Source: CAYVFC01 sp964450715 (lineage in GTDB: Bacteria > Myxococcota_A > Polyangia > Polyangiales > JAFGIB01). From it: a stretch of DNA of 64,000 bases. The notes beneath the pieces are model-generated. The model did no database searches. It was not told the origin of the DNA and saw only the letters and a program-made list of their open reading frames with translations. The stretch spans positions 36,463 through 100,462 of the forward strand of contig CAYVFC010000007.1 in assembly GCA_964450715.1 (NCBI GenBank), read 5' to 3'. This document shows positions 41,639 to 49,315 of the stretch, piece by piece (the stretch's first letter is position 1; every line of letters begins with the position of its first letter). Made by a program: the position numbers and the translations under genes.

Positions 41639-42864
41639 CGCTGGTCGTCGTTCCCTTCCCGGATGTCGTCCAGCCGGTAAATGCCCGCCTCGACGTCGGT
41701 ACGGACCGGTGCGATATCGGCGCCGCGGTCGCAGACGACGGTGACCAGGGGTATCTTGCCATCCCTGAAATACTCGCGTAGCTCCAGGCTCCCCGCGTCG
41801 AGCCCGTAGGTGAAACAGACGGCGGTGACCGTCCAGGATAGGGTCGGCCCCCTTCGTAATACACCGATCAGATCGCCGTTGGGCTCGGGTTCGATCCGGG
41901 CCATGGTTTCCAGGACTTGCGAAAGCTGCGCGGGGCTGCGGGATATCCTGACCGTCGCCTTTTCGCTGCCCTGCAAGCGGGCGTTGGTGGCGATTCCCAC
42001 CGAGAAACGCAGCCGGTCGAGCTGGACCGTCAGGGAAGCGGCCACCTCCAGACAGCGTTCGATGTATTCCCCGCTCGGGTCTTGGTTGAAACCGTCGGCG
42101 CGAACAACTATCAGCACCTTCTCCCGTTCCGCCGGCTGGCATAGCTTCTCCATCAACCGGCCGTGACGTGCGCTCGCCTTCCAGTGGATGTAGCGGGCGG
42201 CGCGACCGCACCGGTAGTCCCGGGTACCGTGGATATAGGTCGGGTCCTGGACCGGGCTGTGGACACCGGGTTTCCCGAAAAAGTCTCGACGGGGGAGCGG
42301 GATTCTGCTCAGGGCCACCAGCCGCGGGTAGACGACGATCTCGCTACCATCGGCTTGTTTTACCGAGGTGAAGAAGCCGAGCGGGTCCCCGGCTTCGAGC
42401 CGGACCGGGCCGATGGCATGCACGCCCCTGCGCAGCTCGGTGACTTGCCAGTCGAACTCGGCGCGCTGGTAGGAAAGCAACCCGCTGTCCTGCTTCAGCG
42501 GACCCGGTTCGGAACCGGCCCGCAACGCCTCGCCGAGCGGGACCTTCACCTGCAGCCAGACCGGCAAGAACTTCCCGTTTTCCGCCGCCACGGTCAGGCC
42601 CAGTGTCTCGTCGGGAAACATCCTTCTCTTGTCGAGCCGCAACTCGCTTCGCATCCTGGAAAGACCGAAGCGGCTCCAGGCCTTGGCCCCGGCGGCCATG
42701 GAGAAGACCATGGCGCAGAGAAAGGTCAGCGCCGACTGATCCGTCAGCAGGGCGATGAACATCGCGAACCCCACCAGGTACAACGTCAGCGACATCGTAT
42801 AGGCGGAAGGGATCCGGTCTTCGCCCTCGGTGGACGGGATCCGGTTTCCGTTCTCCCCGGTCAC
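41635..42864 (-). CDS. DUF58 membrane protein (second copy)
   Basis: The 409-residue protein has an N-terminal membrane hairpin (about residues 22-62) and the DUF58 motif DYRCGRAARYIHWKASARHG near residues 215-235. GTG is the start, 6 bp after the MoxR stop, and its TGA overlaps the next gene's ATG. The tight spacing of the three genes implies one operon. It shares the family motif with the protein at 5482 but is otherwise only distantly similar. Confidence 0.88.
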   Translation of the reverse strand: MTGENGNRIPSTEGEDRIPSAYTMSLTLYLVGFAMFIALLTDQSALTFLCAMVFSMAAGAKAWSRFGLSRMRSELRLDKRRMFPDETLGLTVAAENGKFLPVWLQVKVPLGEALRAGSEPGPLKQDSGLLSYQRAEFDWQVTELRRGVHAIGPVRLEAGDPLGFFTSVKQADGSEIVVYPRLVALSRIPLPRRDFFGKPGVHSPVQDPTYIHGTRDYRCGRAARYIHWKASARHGRLMEKLCQPAEREKVLIVVRADGFNQDPSGEYIERCLEVAASLTVQLDRLRFSVGIATNARLQGSEKATVRISRSPAQLSQVLETMARIEPEPNGDLIGVLRRGPTLSWTVTAVCFTYGLDAGSLELREYFRDGKIPLVTVVCDRGADIAPVRTDVEAGIYRLDDIREGNDDQR

Positions 42865-42870
42865 CCGGGC

Positions 42871-43875
42871 CTACTCCGACGGCACGGGGACGGGGACCTC
42901 TTGCAGGATCTGAGCGACGAAACGTTCGGTCGTTTCTCCCCTCAGTCGCTCTGCATCCTCCAGGATCAGGCGATGCGACAAAACCGGGCTCGCCAGGTAC
43001 TTGATATCGTCCGGCAACACGAAGCTGCGTCCCCGGATGCCGGCCAGCGCCTGCCCGGCTCGCATCAGCGCCAGCGCCCCGCGAGGGCTCGCCCCGTAGC
43101 GGAGCGAAGGGTGCTTGCGGGTGGCGGCCACCAGGTCGGCGATGTACTGCCGCAAGGCCTCGGACACCCCGATCTTCTTGCGCGATTGTTGAAGCTCGAT
43201 GAACCGCTCCGGGCTGGCCACCGCGTCCAGCTCCGAGAGGGGATCCGCCTCCTGAAAGCGTTCCAGGATGGCCATCTCCTCGGCCCTGTCCGGATAGCCG
43301 ACCTTCAACTTCAGCAGGAACCGGTCCAGCTGAGCTTCCGGCAGCGGAAAGGTACCCTCCAGCTCGATGGGATTCTGCGTTGCGATCACGAAGAACGGAG
43401 AGGGCAGCGGCAGCGTCTCGCCGTCGACCGTCACCTGACGCTCTTCCATACTCTCCAGCAGGCTCGATTGGGTTCGGGGGATGGTTCGGTTTATCTCGTC
43501 CGCCAGCAGGACATTAGTCATTACCGGACCGGAGCGGAACTCCATTTGACCCGTCTGCTGATTGTAGACGTTGAAACCGGTGATGTCCGACGGCAGCAGA
43601 TCGGGCGTGAACTGTACGCGCTTGAAGCTGCCCCCGATGCTCCGAGCAAGCGCCTTGGCGATCAATGTCTTTCCGATGCCGGGGACGTCCTCCAGCAGGA
43701 CGTGGCCGTCGGCCAGGATCCCCACCAGCAGCAATTGCAGGCAGTCGGCCTTCCCCACGATCACCCGGGTAATATTGCTTACGATTCTGTTACACAGATC
43801 GAGTTCCAAGATCGCCCCTTTGGCGCCGCATAATTGAGTCGGCCTATGGTAGCTGCAATTCCCGCTTTCCGACAA
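42871..43875 (-). CDS. MoxR-family AAA+ ATPase (second copy)
   Basis: The ATPase has Walker A DVPGIGKTLIAKALA, Walker B VLLADEINRTIPRTQ and the sensor segment FFVIATQNPIELEGTFPLPE. The C-terminal lid is present. The frame is open to TTG at 43875 (334 residues), but the first 20-25 residues do not look like family sequence; a TTG at 43809 is a credible start. It heads the cluster MoxR-DUF58-DUF4129 protein and is divergent from the FkbM-type gene across 225 bp. Confidence 0.88.
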   Translation of the reverse strand: MSESGNCSYHRPTQLCGAKGAILELDLCNRIVSNITRVIVGKADCLQLLLVGILADGHVLLEDVPGIGKTLIAKALARSIGGSFKRVQFTPDLLPSDITGFNVYNQQTGQMEFRSGPVMTNVLLADEINRTIPRTQSSLLESMEERQVTVDGETLPLPSPFFVIATQNPIELEGTFPLPEAQLDRFLLKLKVGYPDRAEEMAILERFQEADPLSELDAVASPERFIELQQSRKKIGVSEALRQYIADLVAATRKHPSLRYGASPRGALALMRAGQALAGIRGRSFVLPDDIKYLASPVLSHRLILEDAERLRGETTERFVAQILQEVPVPVPSE

Positions 43876-44100
43876 TCCGCACCTGCGTTTTTATTCAGGC
43901 CGGGAATGAGACTCGGGTATCCTTCAGTATTGGAGAGAACACGACATCTCTACTTCGCGTTGACAGAATAATACGCCGCGGGATAGCCAGTATGCCTCCT
44001 GGTCAAGACCTCCCGCGTCGTCTTTCCCGACAGGCTAAAAAAAAACACGCCAGGGTCGTAGGAACGCGGGATAATATGCGCTATTAATCAGGAGGTCGCG

Positions 44101-45036
44101 ATGAAAACCGAGCTACTCCGGGCCGCCGCCTTTGCCGTCGTCTGTGCGGTCGTCGTTGAAAGCTGCGCCAAACAGACCACGGACGATCGGCGGGCGGAGC
44201 GTAACCGTCCGACCGCGGGCCGAAAGACCGGCCCCCCCCGAGCGGATACCGCCCTGGCCGAGAAGTGGGCCTCCTGGCGCAGCGGGCGCGTACCCTTTTT
44301 CGAGATTCCCGAACGCGAGATGGACCGAACCTTCGATCTGCTCGCGCATTTTCTGAATCGAATCGACGAGGACCGCATCAACTTCGTGGATGTGGGATGC
44401 GCAATCGGAGACTACCAGCGGCGTTTCATGAAGCCCAAGATCACCAAAAAGCTCTTTTCCATCGGTATCGATCCCATCGACTTCGAACAACGGGCGCCGT
44501 ACTCCGTTTATGCCAAGATGGCGATCACCGGCAAGAAGCCGGGAAGCTACGACTTCCACCTCTACGGCGGCAGGTTCAAGGAAACCAGCTCGCTGGCGAG
44601 GATTAGAACCGATCACGTGACGCACGACGAAAAGGAAAAGCACGAGAAGTTCTTCCACCCCGCCCTCATCGAGACACCCCGGGGGACGATAAAGGTCGAC
44701 GCCGTCCCTCTCTCCCATCTGGTGGAGAAGCACGGCTTGCAGGATGATACTATTCACTTCCTCAAGATCGACGTACAGGGGACCGACCTGGAGGCCTTCC
44801 TGAGCCTCGGCAAGTACGTCAAGAACGTCCTGTTCCTGCAACTGGAATCCATCTACTCCGAGAAAAGGAAACACGTGCTGTACGAGGGCCAGCTGCTGTT
44901 CGAGGACGAAGAACCGGTGCTGGAAAAGCTGGGCTTTCGTCTGCTCAACGTGGCGAGGTTTCCCGCGGGCCCGGAAGCGGATGTGATGTGGGTGAATACC
45001 GAGCGGTTCGACGCGCTTTCCCCGCTTACACCGTAA
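44101..45036 (+). CDS. FkbM-type methyltransferase with lipoprotein signal
   Basis: The 311-residue protein combines a lipoprotein-type N-terminus (MKTELLRAAAFAVVCAVVV followed by ESC, lipobox VVESC) with an FkbM-like SAM-dependent methyltransferase domain. The SAM motif I is NFVDVGCAIGDYQ, and FLKIDVQGTDLEAFLSLG matches the family FLKID-E-G-x-E/D-xx. A strong ribosome-binding site (GGAGG, 5 nt before the ATG) supports this start. SAM is not expected outside the cytoplasm, so an exported methyltransferase is odd. It may instead be an inactive binding domain, or the hydrophobic start may be an uncleaved anchor facing the cytoplasm. Substrate unknown. Confidence 0.78.
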   Translation: MKTELLRAAAFAVVCAVVVESCAKQTTDDRRAERNRPTAGRKTGPPRADTALAEKWASWRSGRVPFFEIPEREMDRTFDLLAHFLNRIDEDRINFVDVGCAIGDYQRRFMKPKITKKLFSIGIDPIDFEQRAPYSVYAKMAITGKKPGSYDFHLYGGRFKETSSLARIRTDHVTHDEKEKHEKFFHPALIETPRGTIKVDAVPLSHLVEKHGLQDDTIHFLKIDVQGTDLEAFLSLGKYVKNVLFLQLESIYSEKRKHVLYEGQLLFEDEEPVLEKLGFRLLNVARFPAGPEADVMWVNTERFDALSPLTP

Positions 45037-45065
45037 CACGGCTTTTCACTCCTCTTCACGGTGTA
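45027..45065 (+). terminator. Inverted repeat at end of FkbM-type gene
   Basis: TACACCGT at 45027 and ACGGTGTA at 45058 are exact complements with a 23-nt loop. The left arm overlaps the stop codon of the methyltransferase gene. The long loop and missing U-tract make terminator function uncertain. Confidence 0.35.
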
Positions 45066-45166
45066 TCGCTTGGGTTTCCGTCCGCGATCGCCGCGAGCGC
45101 TTACTCTATAAGTGGAATAGAAAATCAGTAGCTCAAGCGGCACTCGCACGCTTCGGCAACGCATAC

Positions 45167-45180
45167 GCGGTTCAAACCGC
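45167..45180 (-). terminator. Possible terminator of acetoacetyl-CoA synthetase gene
   Basis: GCGGTT and AACCGC pair around a 2-nt spacer, which gives a 5-bp stem with a 4-nt loop, 4 bp after the minus-strand stop codon. No U-tract follows. Confidence 0.35.
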
Positions 45181-45184
45181 CCGG

Positions 45185-47137
45185 TTACTCGAGGCCCTCG
45201 ATGTTGCGGTAGAAATCGAGAGACTCGGGGTTGATGAGAGCGTCCCGGTTGACCACCGGGCGGCTGTTGACGATGTTGGTGACGGCGCTTTCGACCTTCT
45301 TCATGCTCAGGGTGTAGGGAATGTCGGGCGCCTGCAGGATGAGGGCGGGCACGTGGCGGGGAGAGGCGTTGTCGCGAAGCGTCTTCTTGATGGTATCCCG
45401 TAGCTCGTCGTCGAGCTGCAGGCCCGGGCGCAGCTTGACGAAGAGCAGCATTCGCTCGTCGCCGCCGTGCTGCTGGCCGATGGCCAGGCTGTCCTCGACC
45501 TCGTCGACCTTTTCCAGCTCTCGGTAGATCTCGGCCGTACCGATGCGTACCCCCGAGGGCATGAGCACGGAGTCGGAGCGCCCGTAAAAGGTGATCCCGC
45601 CGGTATCGCCGTGGAACAGCACGTAGTCGCCGTGGCGCCAGACGCCGGGGTAGACGCCGAAGTAGGCGCGGCGGTACTTCTCGCCGTCCGGGTCGTTCCA
45701 GAAATAGAGCGGCATGGAGGGGATGGCCGCCTCGCAGACCAGCTCGCCCTGCCGGTCGACCAGCGAGCGGCCCTGCTCGTCGTAGGCCCCTATCTTCTTG
45801 CCCAGGCCCGGCGCCTGGGTCTCTCCGGCGTATACCGGCAGGGTCGGGTTGCCGATGGTGAAGCACCCGTTGATGTCGGTCCCTCCGGAGATGGAGTTGA
45901 AATGCAGATCGCTTTTGATCTCGCGGTACACGTACTCGAATCCCTCGGCGGACAGGGCCGAGCCGGTCTGGGAGATCTGCCGCAGGGCCCCGAGAGGGCG
46001 CTCGCGTCGAGGGGAGAACCCCTGGGCCCGGATATACTCGATATAGGAAGCGCTGGTGCCGAAGACGGTCACCTTCTCCTCGTCGATGAGCTTCCAGAGG
46101 GAGCCGAGGTCGGGGAAGAGCGGGTTGCCGTCGTAGAGCAACACCGCCGCTCCGGTGCCCAGCGCGCTCAGCAGCCAGTTCCACATCATCCAGCTGCAGG
46201 TGGTGACGTAAAAGATGATATCGTCAGGACCGAGATCGGTGTGAATGCCGAGCTCCGCCAAGTGGTTGATCAGCACCCCTCCGACACCCTGCACCATGCA
46301 CTTGGGCTTCCCGGTAGTGCCGGAGGAAAACATGATGAACAGGGGATGGTCGAAGGGCAGCTGCTCGAAGGCGAAGTGCGCGGGGGGCCGGGCCGCGAGC
46401 AGATCGGCGTAGGGCACGGCGCGGGGCAGGGCGCCGATCTCGGCCTTCCCGTCCAAATAGGGGACCGCTACGACCTTTTCCACCGAGGGCATTCCCTCGA
46501 CCACGGCCCGAACGGCAGGGGCGCAGTCGAAGCGCTTGCCTTTATAGACATAGCCGTCGACGGTGAACAGCAGCCGCGGCTCGACCTGGCCGAAGCGGTC
46601 CAGCACCGCTCCCGGCCGGATGTCCACCGCGCAGGAGCACCAGGTGGCGCCCACGGCCGTGGCCGCCAGCATGGCCTCGGCCGTTTCCGCGATGTTGGGC
46701 AGGTAGGCCGCGATCCGGTCGCCCGGTCCGATTCCCATACCCCTGAGCGCGGTGGCCAGCCGCGCCACCCGGTCGTACAGCTCGGCACGGGTGAGGCTCT
46801 TGCGCAGGCCGTCTTCCCGGCGGCAGACGAGCGCCGGTCGCTCGTCCCGGTAGCGCAGCAGGTTTTCGGCGAAGTTCAGCCGCGCGCCCTCGAACCACCG
46901 CGCTCCCGGCATCCGGGTCGGATCATCGACCACGCGGGTGAAGGGAGCGGAGAAGCCTACCTGCATGAACTCGGCTACCGCGGCCCAGAAATCGCCGATA
47001 CGGTCGATGGACCAGGCGTACAGGTCGGCATAGCTCCGCGCTCCGACGCCGTATCTCTCGTTCACCAGTCGGGTGAAGCGGGTGATGTTGGCTCGGGCCT
47101 TGGTCTCTTCCGAGGGTATCCAGAGAGGTTCGCGCAC
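45185..47137 (-). CDS. Acetoacetyl-CoA synthetase
   Basis: The 650-residue ANL-superfamily ligase activates acetoacetate with ATP and CoA. The ATP-binding loop MFSSGTTGKPKCM is intact, as are ISGGTDING (A5-like), VYPGVWRHGD and FYGRSDSVLMPSGVRIGTAE. The catalytic lysine lies in the C-terminal lid. N-terminal PLWIPSEETKARANITRFTR and the length are diagnostic of AacS rather than acetyl-CoA synthetase. GTG is the start, with GAGGAG 9 nt upstream. It would feed ketone bodies or polyhydroxyalkanoate-derived acetoacetate into central metabolism. No CoA-transferase or thiolase lies next to it. Confidence 0.92.
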   Translation of the reverse strand: MREPLWIPSEETKARANITRFTRLVNERYGVGARSYADLYAWSIDRIGDFWAAVAEFMQVGFSAPFTRVVDDPTRMPGARWFEGARLNFAENLLRYRDERPALVCRREDGLRKSLTRAELYDRVARLATALRGMGIGPGDRIAAYLPNIAETAEAMLAATAVGATWCSCAVDIRPGAVLDRFGQVEPRLLFTVDGYVYKGKRFDCAPAVRAVVEGMPSVEKVVAVPYLDGKAEIGALPRAVPYADLLAARPPAHFAFEQLPFDHPLFIMFSSGTTGKPKCMVQGVGGVLINHLAELGIHTDLGPDDIIFYVTTCSWMMWNWLLSALGTGAAVLLYDGNPLFPDLGSLWKLIDEEKVTVFGTSASYIEYIRAQGFSPRRERPLGALRQISQTGSALSAEGFEYVYREIKSDLHFNSISGGTDINGCFTIGNPTLPVYAGETQAPGLGKKIGAYDEQGRSLVDRQGELVCEAAIPSMPLYFWNDPDGEKYRRAYFGVYPGVWRHGDYVLFHGDTGGITFYGRSDSVLMPSGVRIGTAEIYRELEKVDEVEDSLAIGQQHGGDERMLLFVKLRPGLQLDDELRDTIKKTLRDNASPRHVPALILQAPDIPYTLSMKKVESAVTNIVNSRPVVNRDALINPESLDFYRNIEGLE

Positions 47138-47465
47138 GGCAGCTCCTCGTTGGCGATGGGCGACCCATACCGGGTCGTACTCCGATTATACGCCTTCGAG
47201 CGCTCGATTTGCCCCGACGGCTGTCATCTAGACCAAAGGGAGAGATCTCTCGACCTCAAGTTTCTGATAGCGATTTCTCCCTTCGGTCGAAATGACGGAG
47301 GTGGGGCATGGCAGTGTGCCACACCGTACATACCGCGACAGAAATGTCAGGGCGTCGGGAAGAGGACGGTGGCCGGGAACCGGAGGGGGCAGGGGCTTTT
47401 CTGGCAAAATATCGAGAAAAAAGGGGGTTGTACGCATGGAACGTATTTTGCTGTAAGCTCCTGTT
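47138..47465. other. 328-bp divergent intergenic region before A2
   Basis: No gene is visible. The region contains the inverted-repeat element at 47223-47296, a short palindrome TGGCA-GTG-TGCCA near 47310, and the left arm of the start-codon hairpin at 47428. It must contain the promoters of both the acetoacetyl-CoA synthetase and the A2-B2 units, but no clear hexamers stand out. Confidence 0.6.
47223..47296. repeat. MITE-like inverted-repeat element
   Basis: Two 25-nt arms, GTCATCTAGACC... at 47223-47247 and its complement GTCATTTCGACC... at 47272-47296, match at 21 of 25 positions around a 24-nt spacer. The arm sequence GTCATTTCGACCGAAGGGAG resembles a repeat I recall from many environmental genomes. 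Only one copy lies in this window. Confidence 0.6.
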
Positions 47466-47475
47466 ATGCGTACAA
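47428..47475 (+). promoter_or_regulatory. Inverted repeat covering the A2 start codon
   Basis: TTGTACGCAT at 47428-47437 and ATGCGTACAA at 47466-47475 are exact complements, separated by 28 nt. The second arm begins with the ATG of A2, so a folded mRNA would hide the start codon. No good ribosome-binding site is seen nearby. Confidence 0.5.
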
Positions 47476-49289
47476 ATATCCGATTCACATCAATGGTTTT
47501 CGTGGGGATGGCCTTGCTGGCGGCCGGTTGCGACGCGGAATTAGCCAGTGAGGGTAACGGATTCGGTTCGACCGGCGCTGACTCCAATTCGGGGGTGGCG
47601 GGCATGGGCGGTGCCTCGGGCGGCTACGGCGGGAGCGGGGGGTACTCGCCCGGCGCGGGCGGCGCCGCTGACGGGGCTTGGATGGACGGCGGGATGGAGG
47701 ACCCGGGAAGCCCGCCGCTTCCACCCGAGATCGAGCAGACGGTGGAGTTCGAGCTGCCCAAGGCCGGCGAGCGCTTCGTGTTCGTGGCCAACCCGGAGAG
47801 CGACTCGGTGGCCGTGATCGATGCCGAGACCTACGGCGTGCGCACGGTGGCTATCGCCGACGGCAAGCGGCCCACCTTCCTGCAGACCATCGAGGGGACC
47901 GACACGGCCATCGTGCTCAACGTGGACACCAGCAACGCCACTATTCTCCGGGCCGACGCGGCCGAGGTCCGGCCCAATAACCTGCCGGTGGTCGAGGGGG
48001 CCAACGCCATCGCGGTCTCGCCCGACAAGCAGCACGCGGTGGTTTACGTCAACTACTCCCTGCCCAGCGCCAGCTCCAGCTCGGGCAACTACCAGAGGCT
48101 GACGGTGATCCGGCTCTCCGAGGGGGGCGACCAGGCGGTCAACCTGCGGGTGGGATTCCGGCCCAGCGACGTGGCCTTTTCCGAGGACGGCGCCACCGGG
48201 TTCGTCGTCACCGAGAACGGGGTCTCCATCCTGGACTTCGCCGACATCGACGATAACGGCGAGGTCGTTCCCCGCACCGTGGAGCTCGGGTACACGCCGG
48301 ACGAGATACCGAGCGACGTTTCGGTTACGCGGGACGGGCGCTACGCCCTGGCGCGCCTGGAGCACGCCAGCCTGGTAAACCTGGTCGATCTGCAGAGCGG
48401 CGAGATCAAGGCGCTGGACCTGGTGAGCGGCGAGATCGTCGACCGCGACGCCGACAGCGACGCCGCTTCGGACAGCGCGGACGACGCCGACGCGGGTCAG
48501 GACCCGTCCCCGGTACCCGACGTGGTCACCGATATCGACCTGTCGCCGAACGGTGAGTTCGCGGTGGCCGTGCTGCGCGGCCAGAGCAAAGTGCTGCGCA
48601 TCCCCGTGCCCGGCGCCTTTGATGATCCCACAGAGATCGACTCGCTGCAGATCGAGAGCGTCATCATCGGCTCGGTCACCGTGGCCGCCGACAGCCGCTA
48701 CGCGCTGCTGTACACCACGGCCGATCCGCCGGTTGGCACCACGCCGAACGATCTGCGCCTGCTGGAGCGCATCACCATCGTGGATCTGGACGGAGAGCGG
48801 CCGCAGAAGACCGTGCAGCTGGAGAAGACCATCGCCGCGGTGGCCATCTCCCCGGACAGCGAGACGGCCTTCATCATCCACAAGAAGCAGGATCTGTCGG
48901 CCGAGGTACCGGGCAGCCAGGACGAGATCATCGACCGGTCCTACGGGTATAGCCTGCTCAAGCTGAGCACGGGAGACCCGACGCTGCAGACCAGCCAGGC
49001 GCCGGTGGGCCGTTTCGCCATCGTCACCGATGGGAGCTACCTGTTCATCCTTTTCCGTTCGGATACTCTGGGTATCAAGGAGCTGCACCACGTATCGCTC
49101 GGCAAGTTGCTGCCCGACGTCATCCCCCTGGATCGGCCTCCCATCTCGGTTGGCCTGGTCCCGAAATTCAACCGGGTATTCGTCAGCCAGGAGCACCCGG
49201 ACGGCCTCATCACCTTCTTCGACTGGGTTACCGCCCGCTCGCATGAGGTGACGGGTTTCGAGCGCAACAGCAGGATAGACACCTTCTAG
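47466..49289 (+). CDS. Predicted beta-propeller lipoprotein A2
   Basis: The 607-residue protein has a short signal (MRTNIRFTSMVFVGMALLAA, lipidated Cys22 after LLAAG), a Gly/Ser-rich spacer and a propeller-like body with repeated strands such as RFVFVANPESDSVAVID and NGVSILDFADI. It is homologous to A1 (14990): the shared order includes FV/IFV..NP.S..V..ID, GANAIAVSP, G.RP.. and the ending HPDG..FFDW. An acidic Asp/Ala/Ser insert lies at about residues 322-350, at the same place as in A1. Its start codon is part of an inverted repeat. B2 follows after 26 bp. Confidence 0.8.
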   Translation: MRTNIRFTSMVFVGMALLAAGCDAELASEGNGFGSTGADSNSGVAGMGGASGGYGGSGGYSPGAGGAADGAWMDGGMEDPGSPPLPPEIEQTVEFELPKAGERFVFVANPESDSVAVIDAETYGVRTVAIADGKRPTFLQTIEGTDTAIVLNVDTSNATILRADAAEVRPNNLPVVEGANAIAVSPDKQHAVVYVNYSLPSASSSSGNYQRLTVIRLSEGGDQAVNLRVGFRPSDVAFSEDGATGFVVTENGVSILDFADIDDNGEVVPRTVELGYTPDEIPSDVSVTRDGRYALARLEHASLVNLVDLQSGEIKALDLVSGEIVDRDADSDAASDSADDADAGQDPSPVPDVVTDIDLSPNGEFAVAVLRGQSKVLRIPVPGAFDDPTEIDSLQIESVIIGSVTVAADSRYALLYTTADPPVGTTPNDLRLLERITIVDLDGERPQKTVQLEKTIAAVAISPDSETAFIIHKKQDLSAEVPGSQDEIIDRSYGYSLLKLSTGDPTLQTSQAPVGRFAIVTDGSYLFILFRSDTLGIKELHHVSLGKLLPDVIPLDRPPISVGLVPKFNRVFVSQEHPDGLITFFDWVTARSHEVTGFERNSRIDTF

Positions 49290-49315
49290 GGCAATCGCGG
49301 GATCGAGGGACGGAA

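Noticed and set aside
42163..43833. Open frame of 556 residues on the plus strand
   Set aside because: Antisense shadow of the second MoxR and DUF58 genes.
45467..47551. Open frame of 694 residues on the plus strand
   Set aside because: Antisense to acetoacetyl-CoA synthetase, which has complete motifs; the composition is shadow-like.
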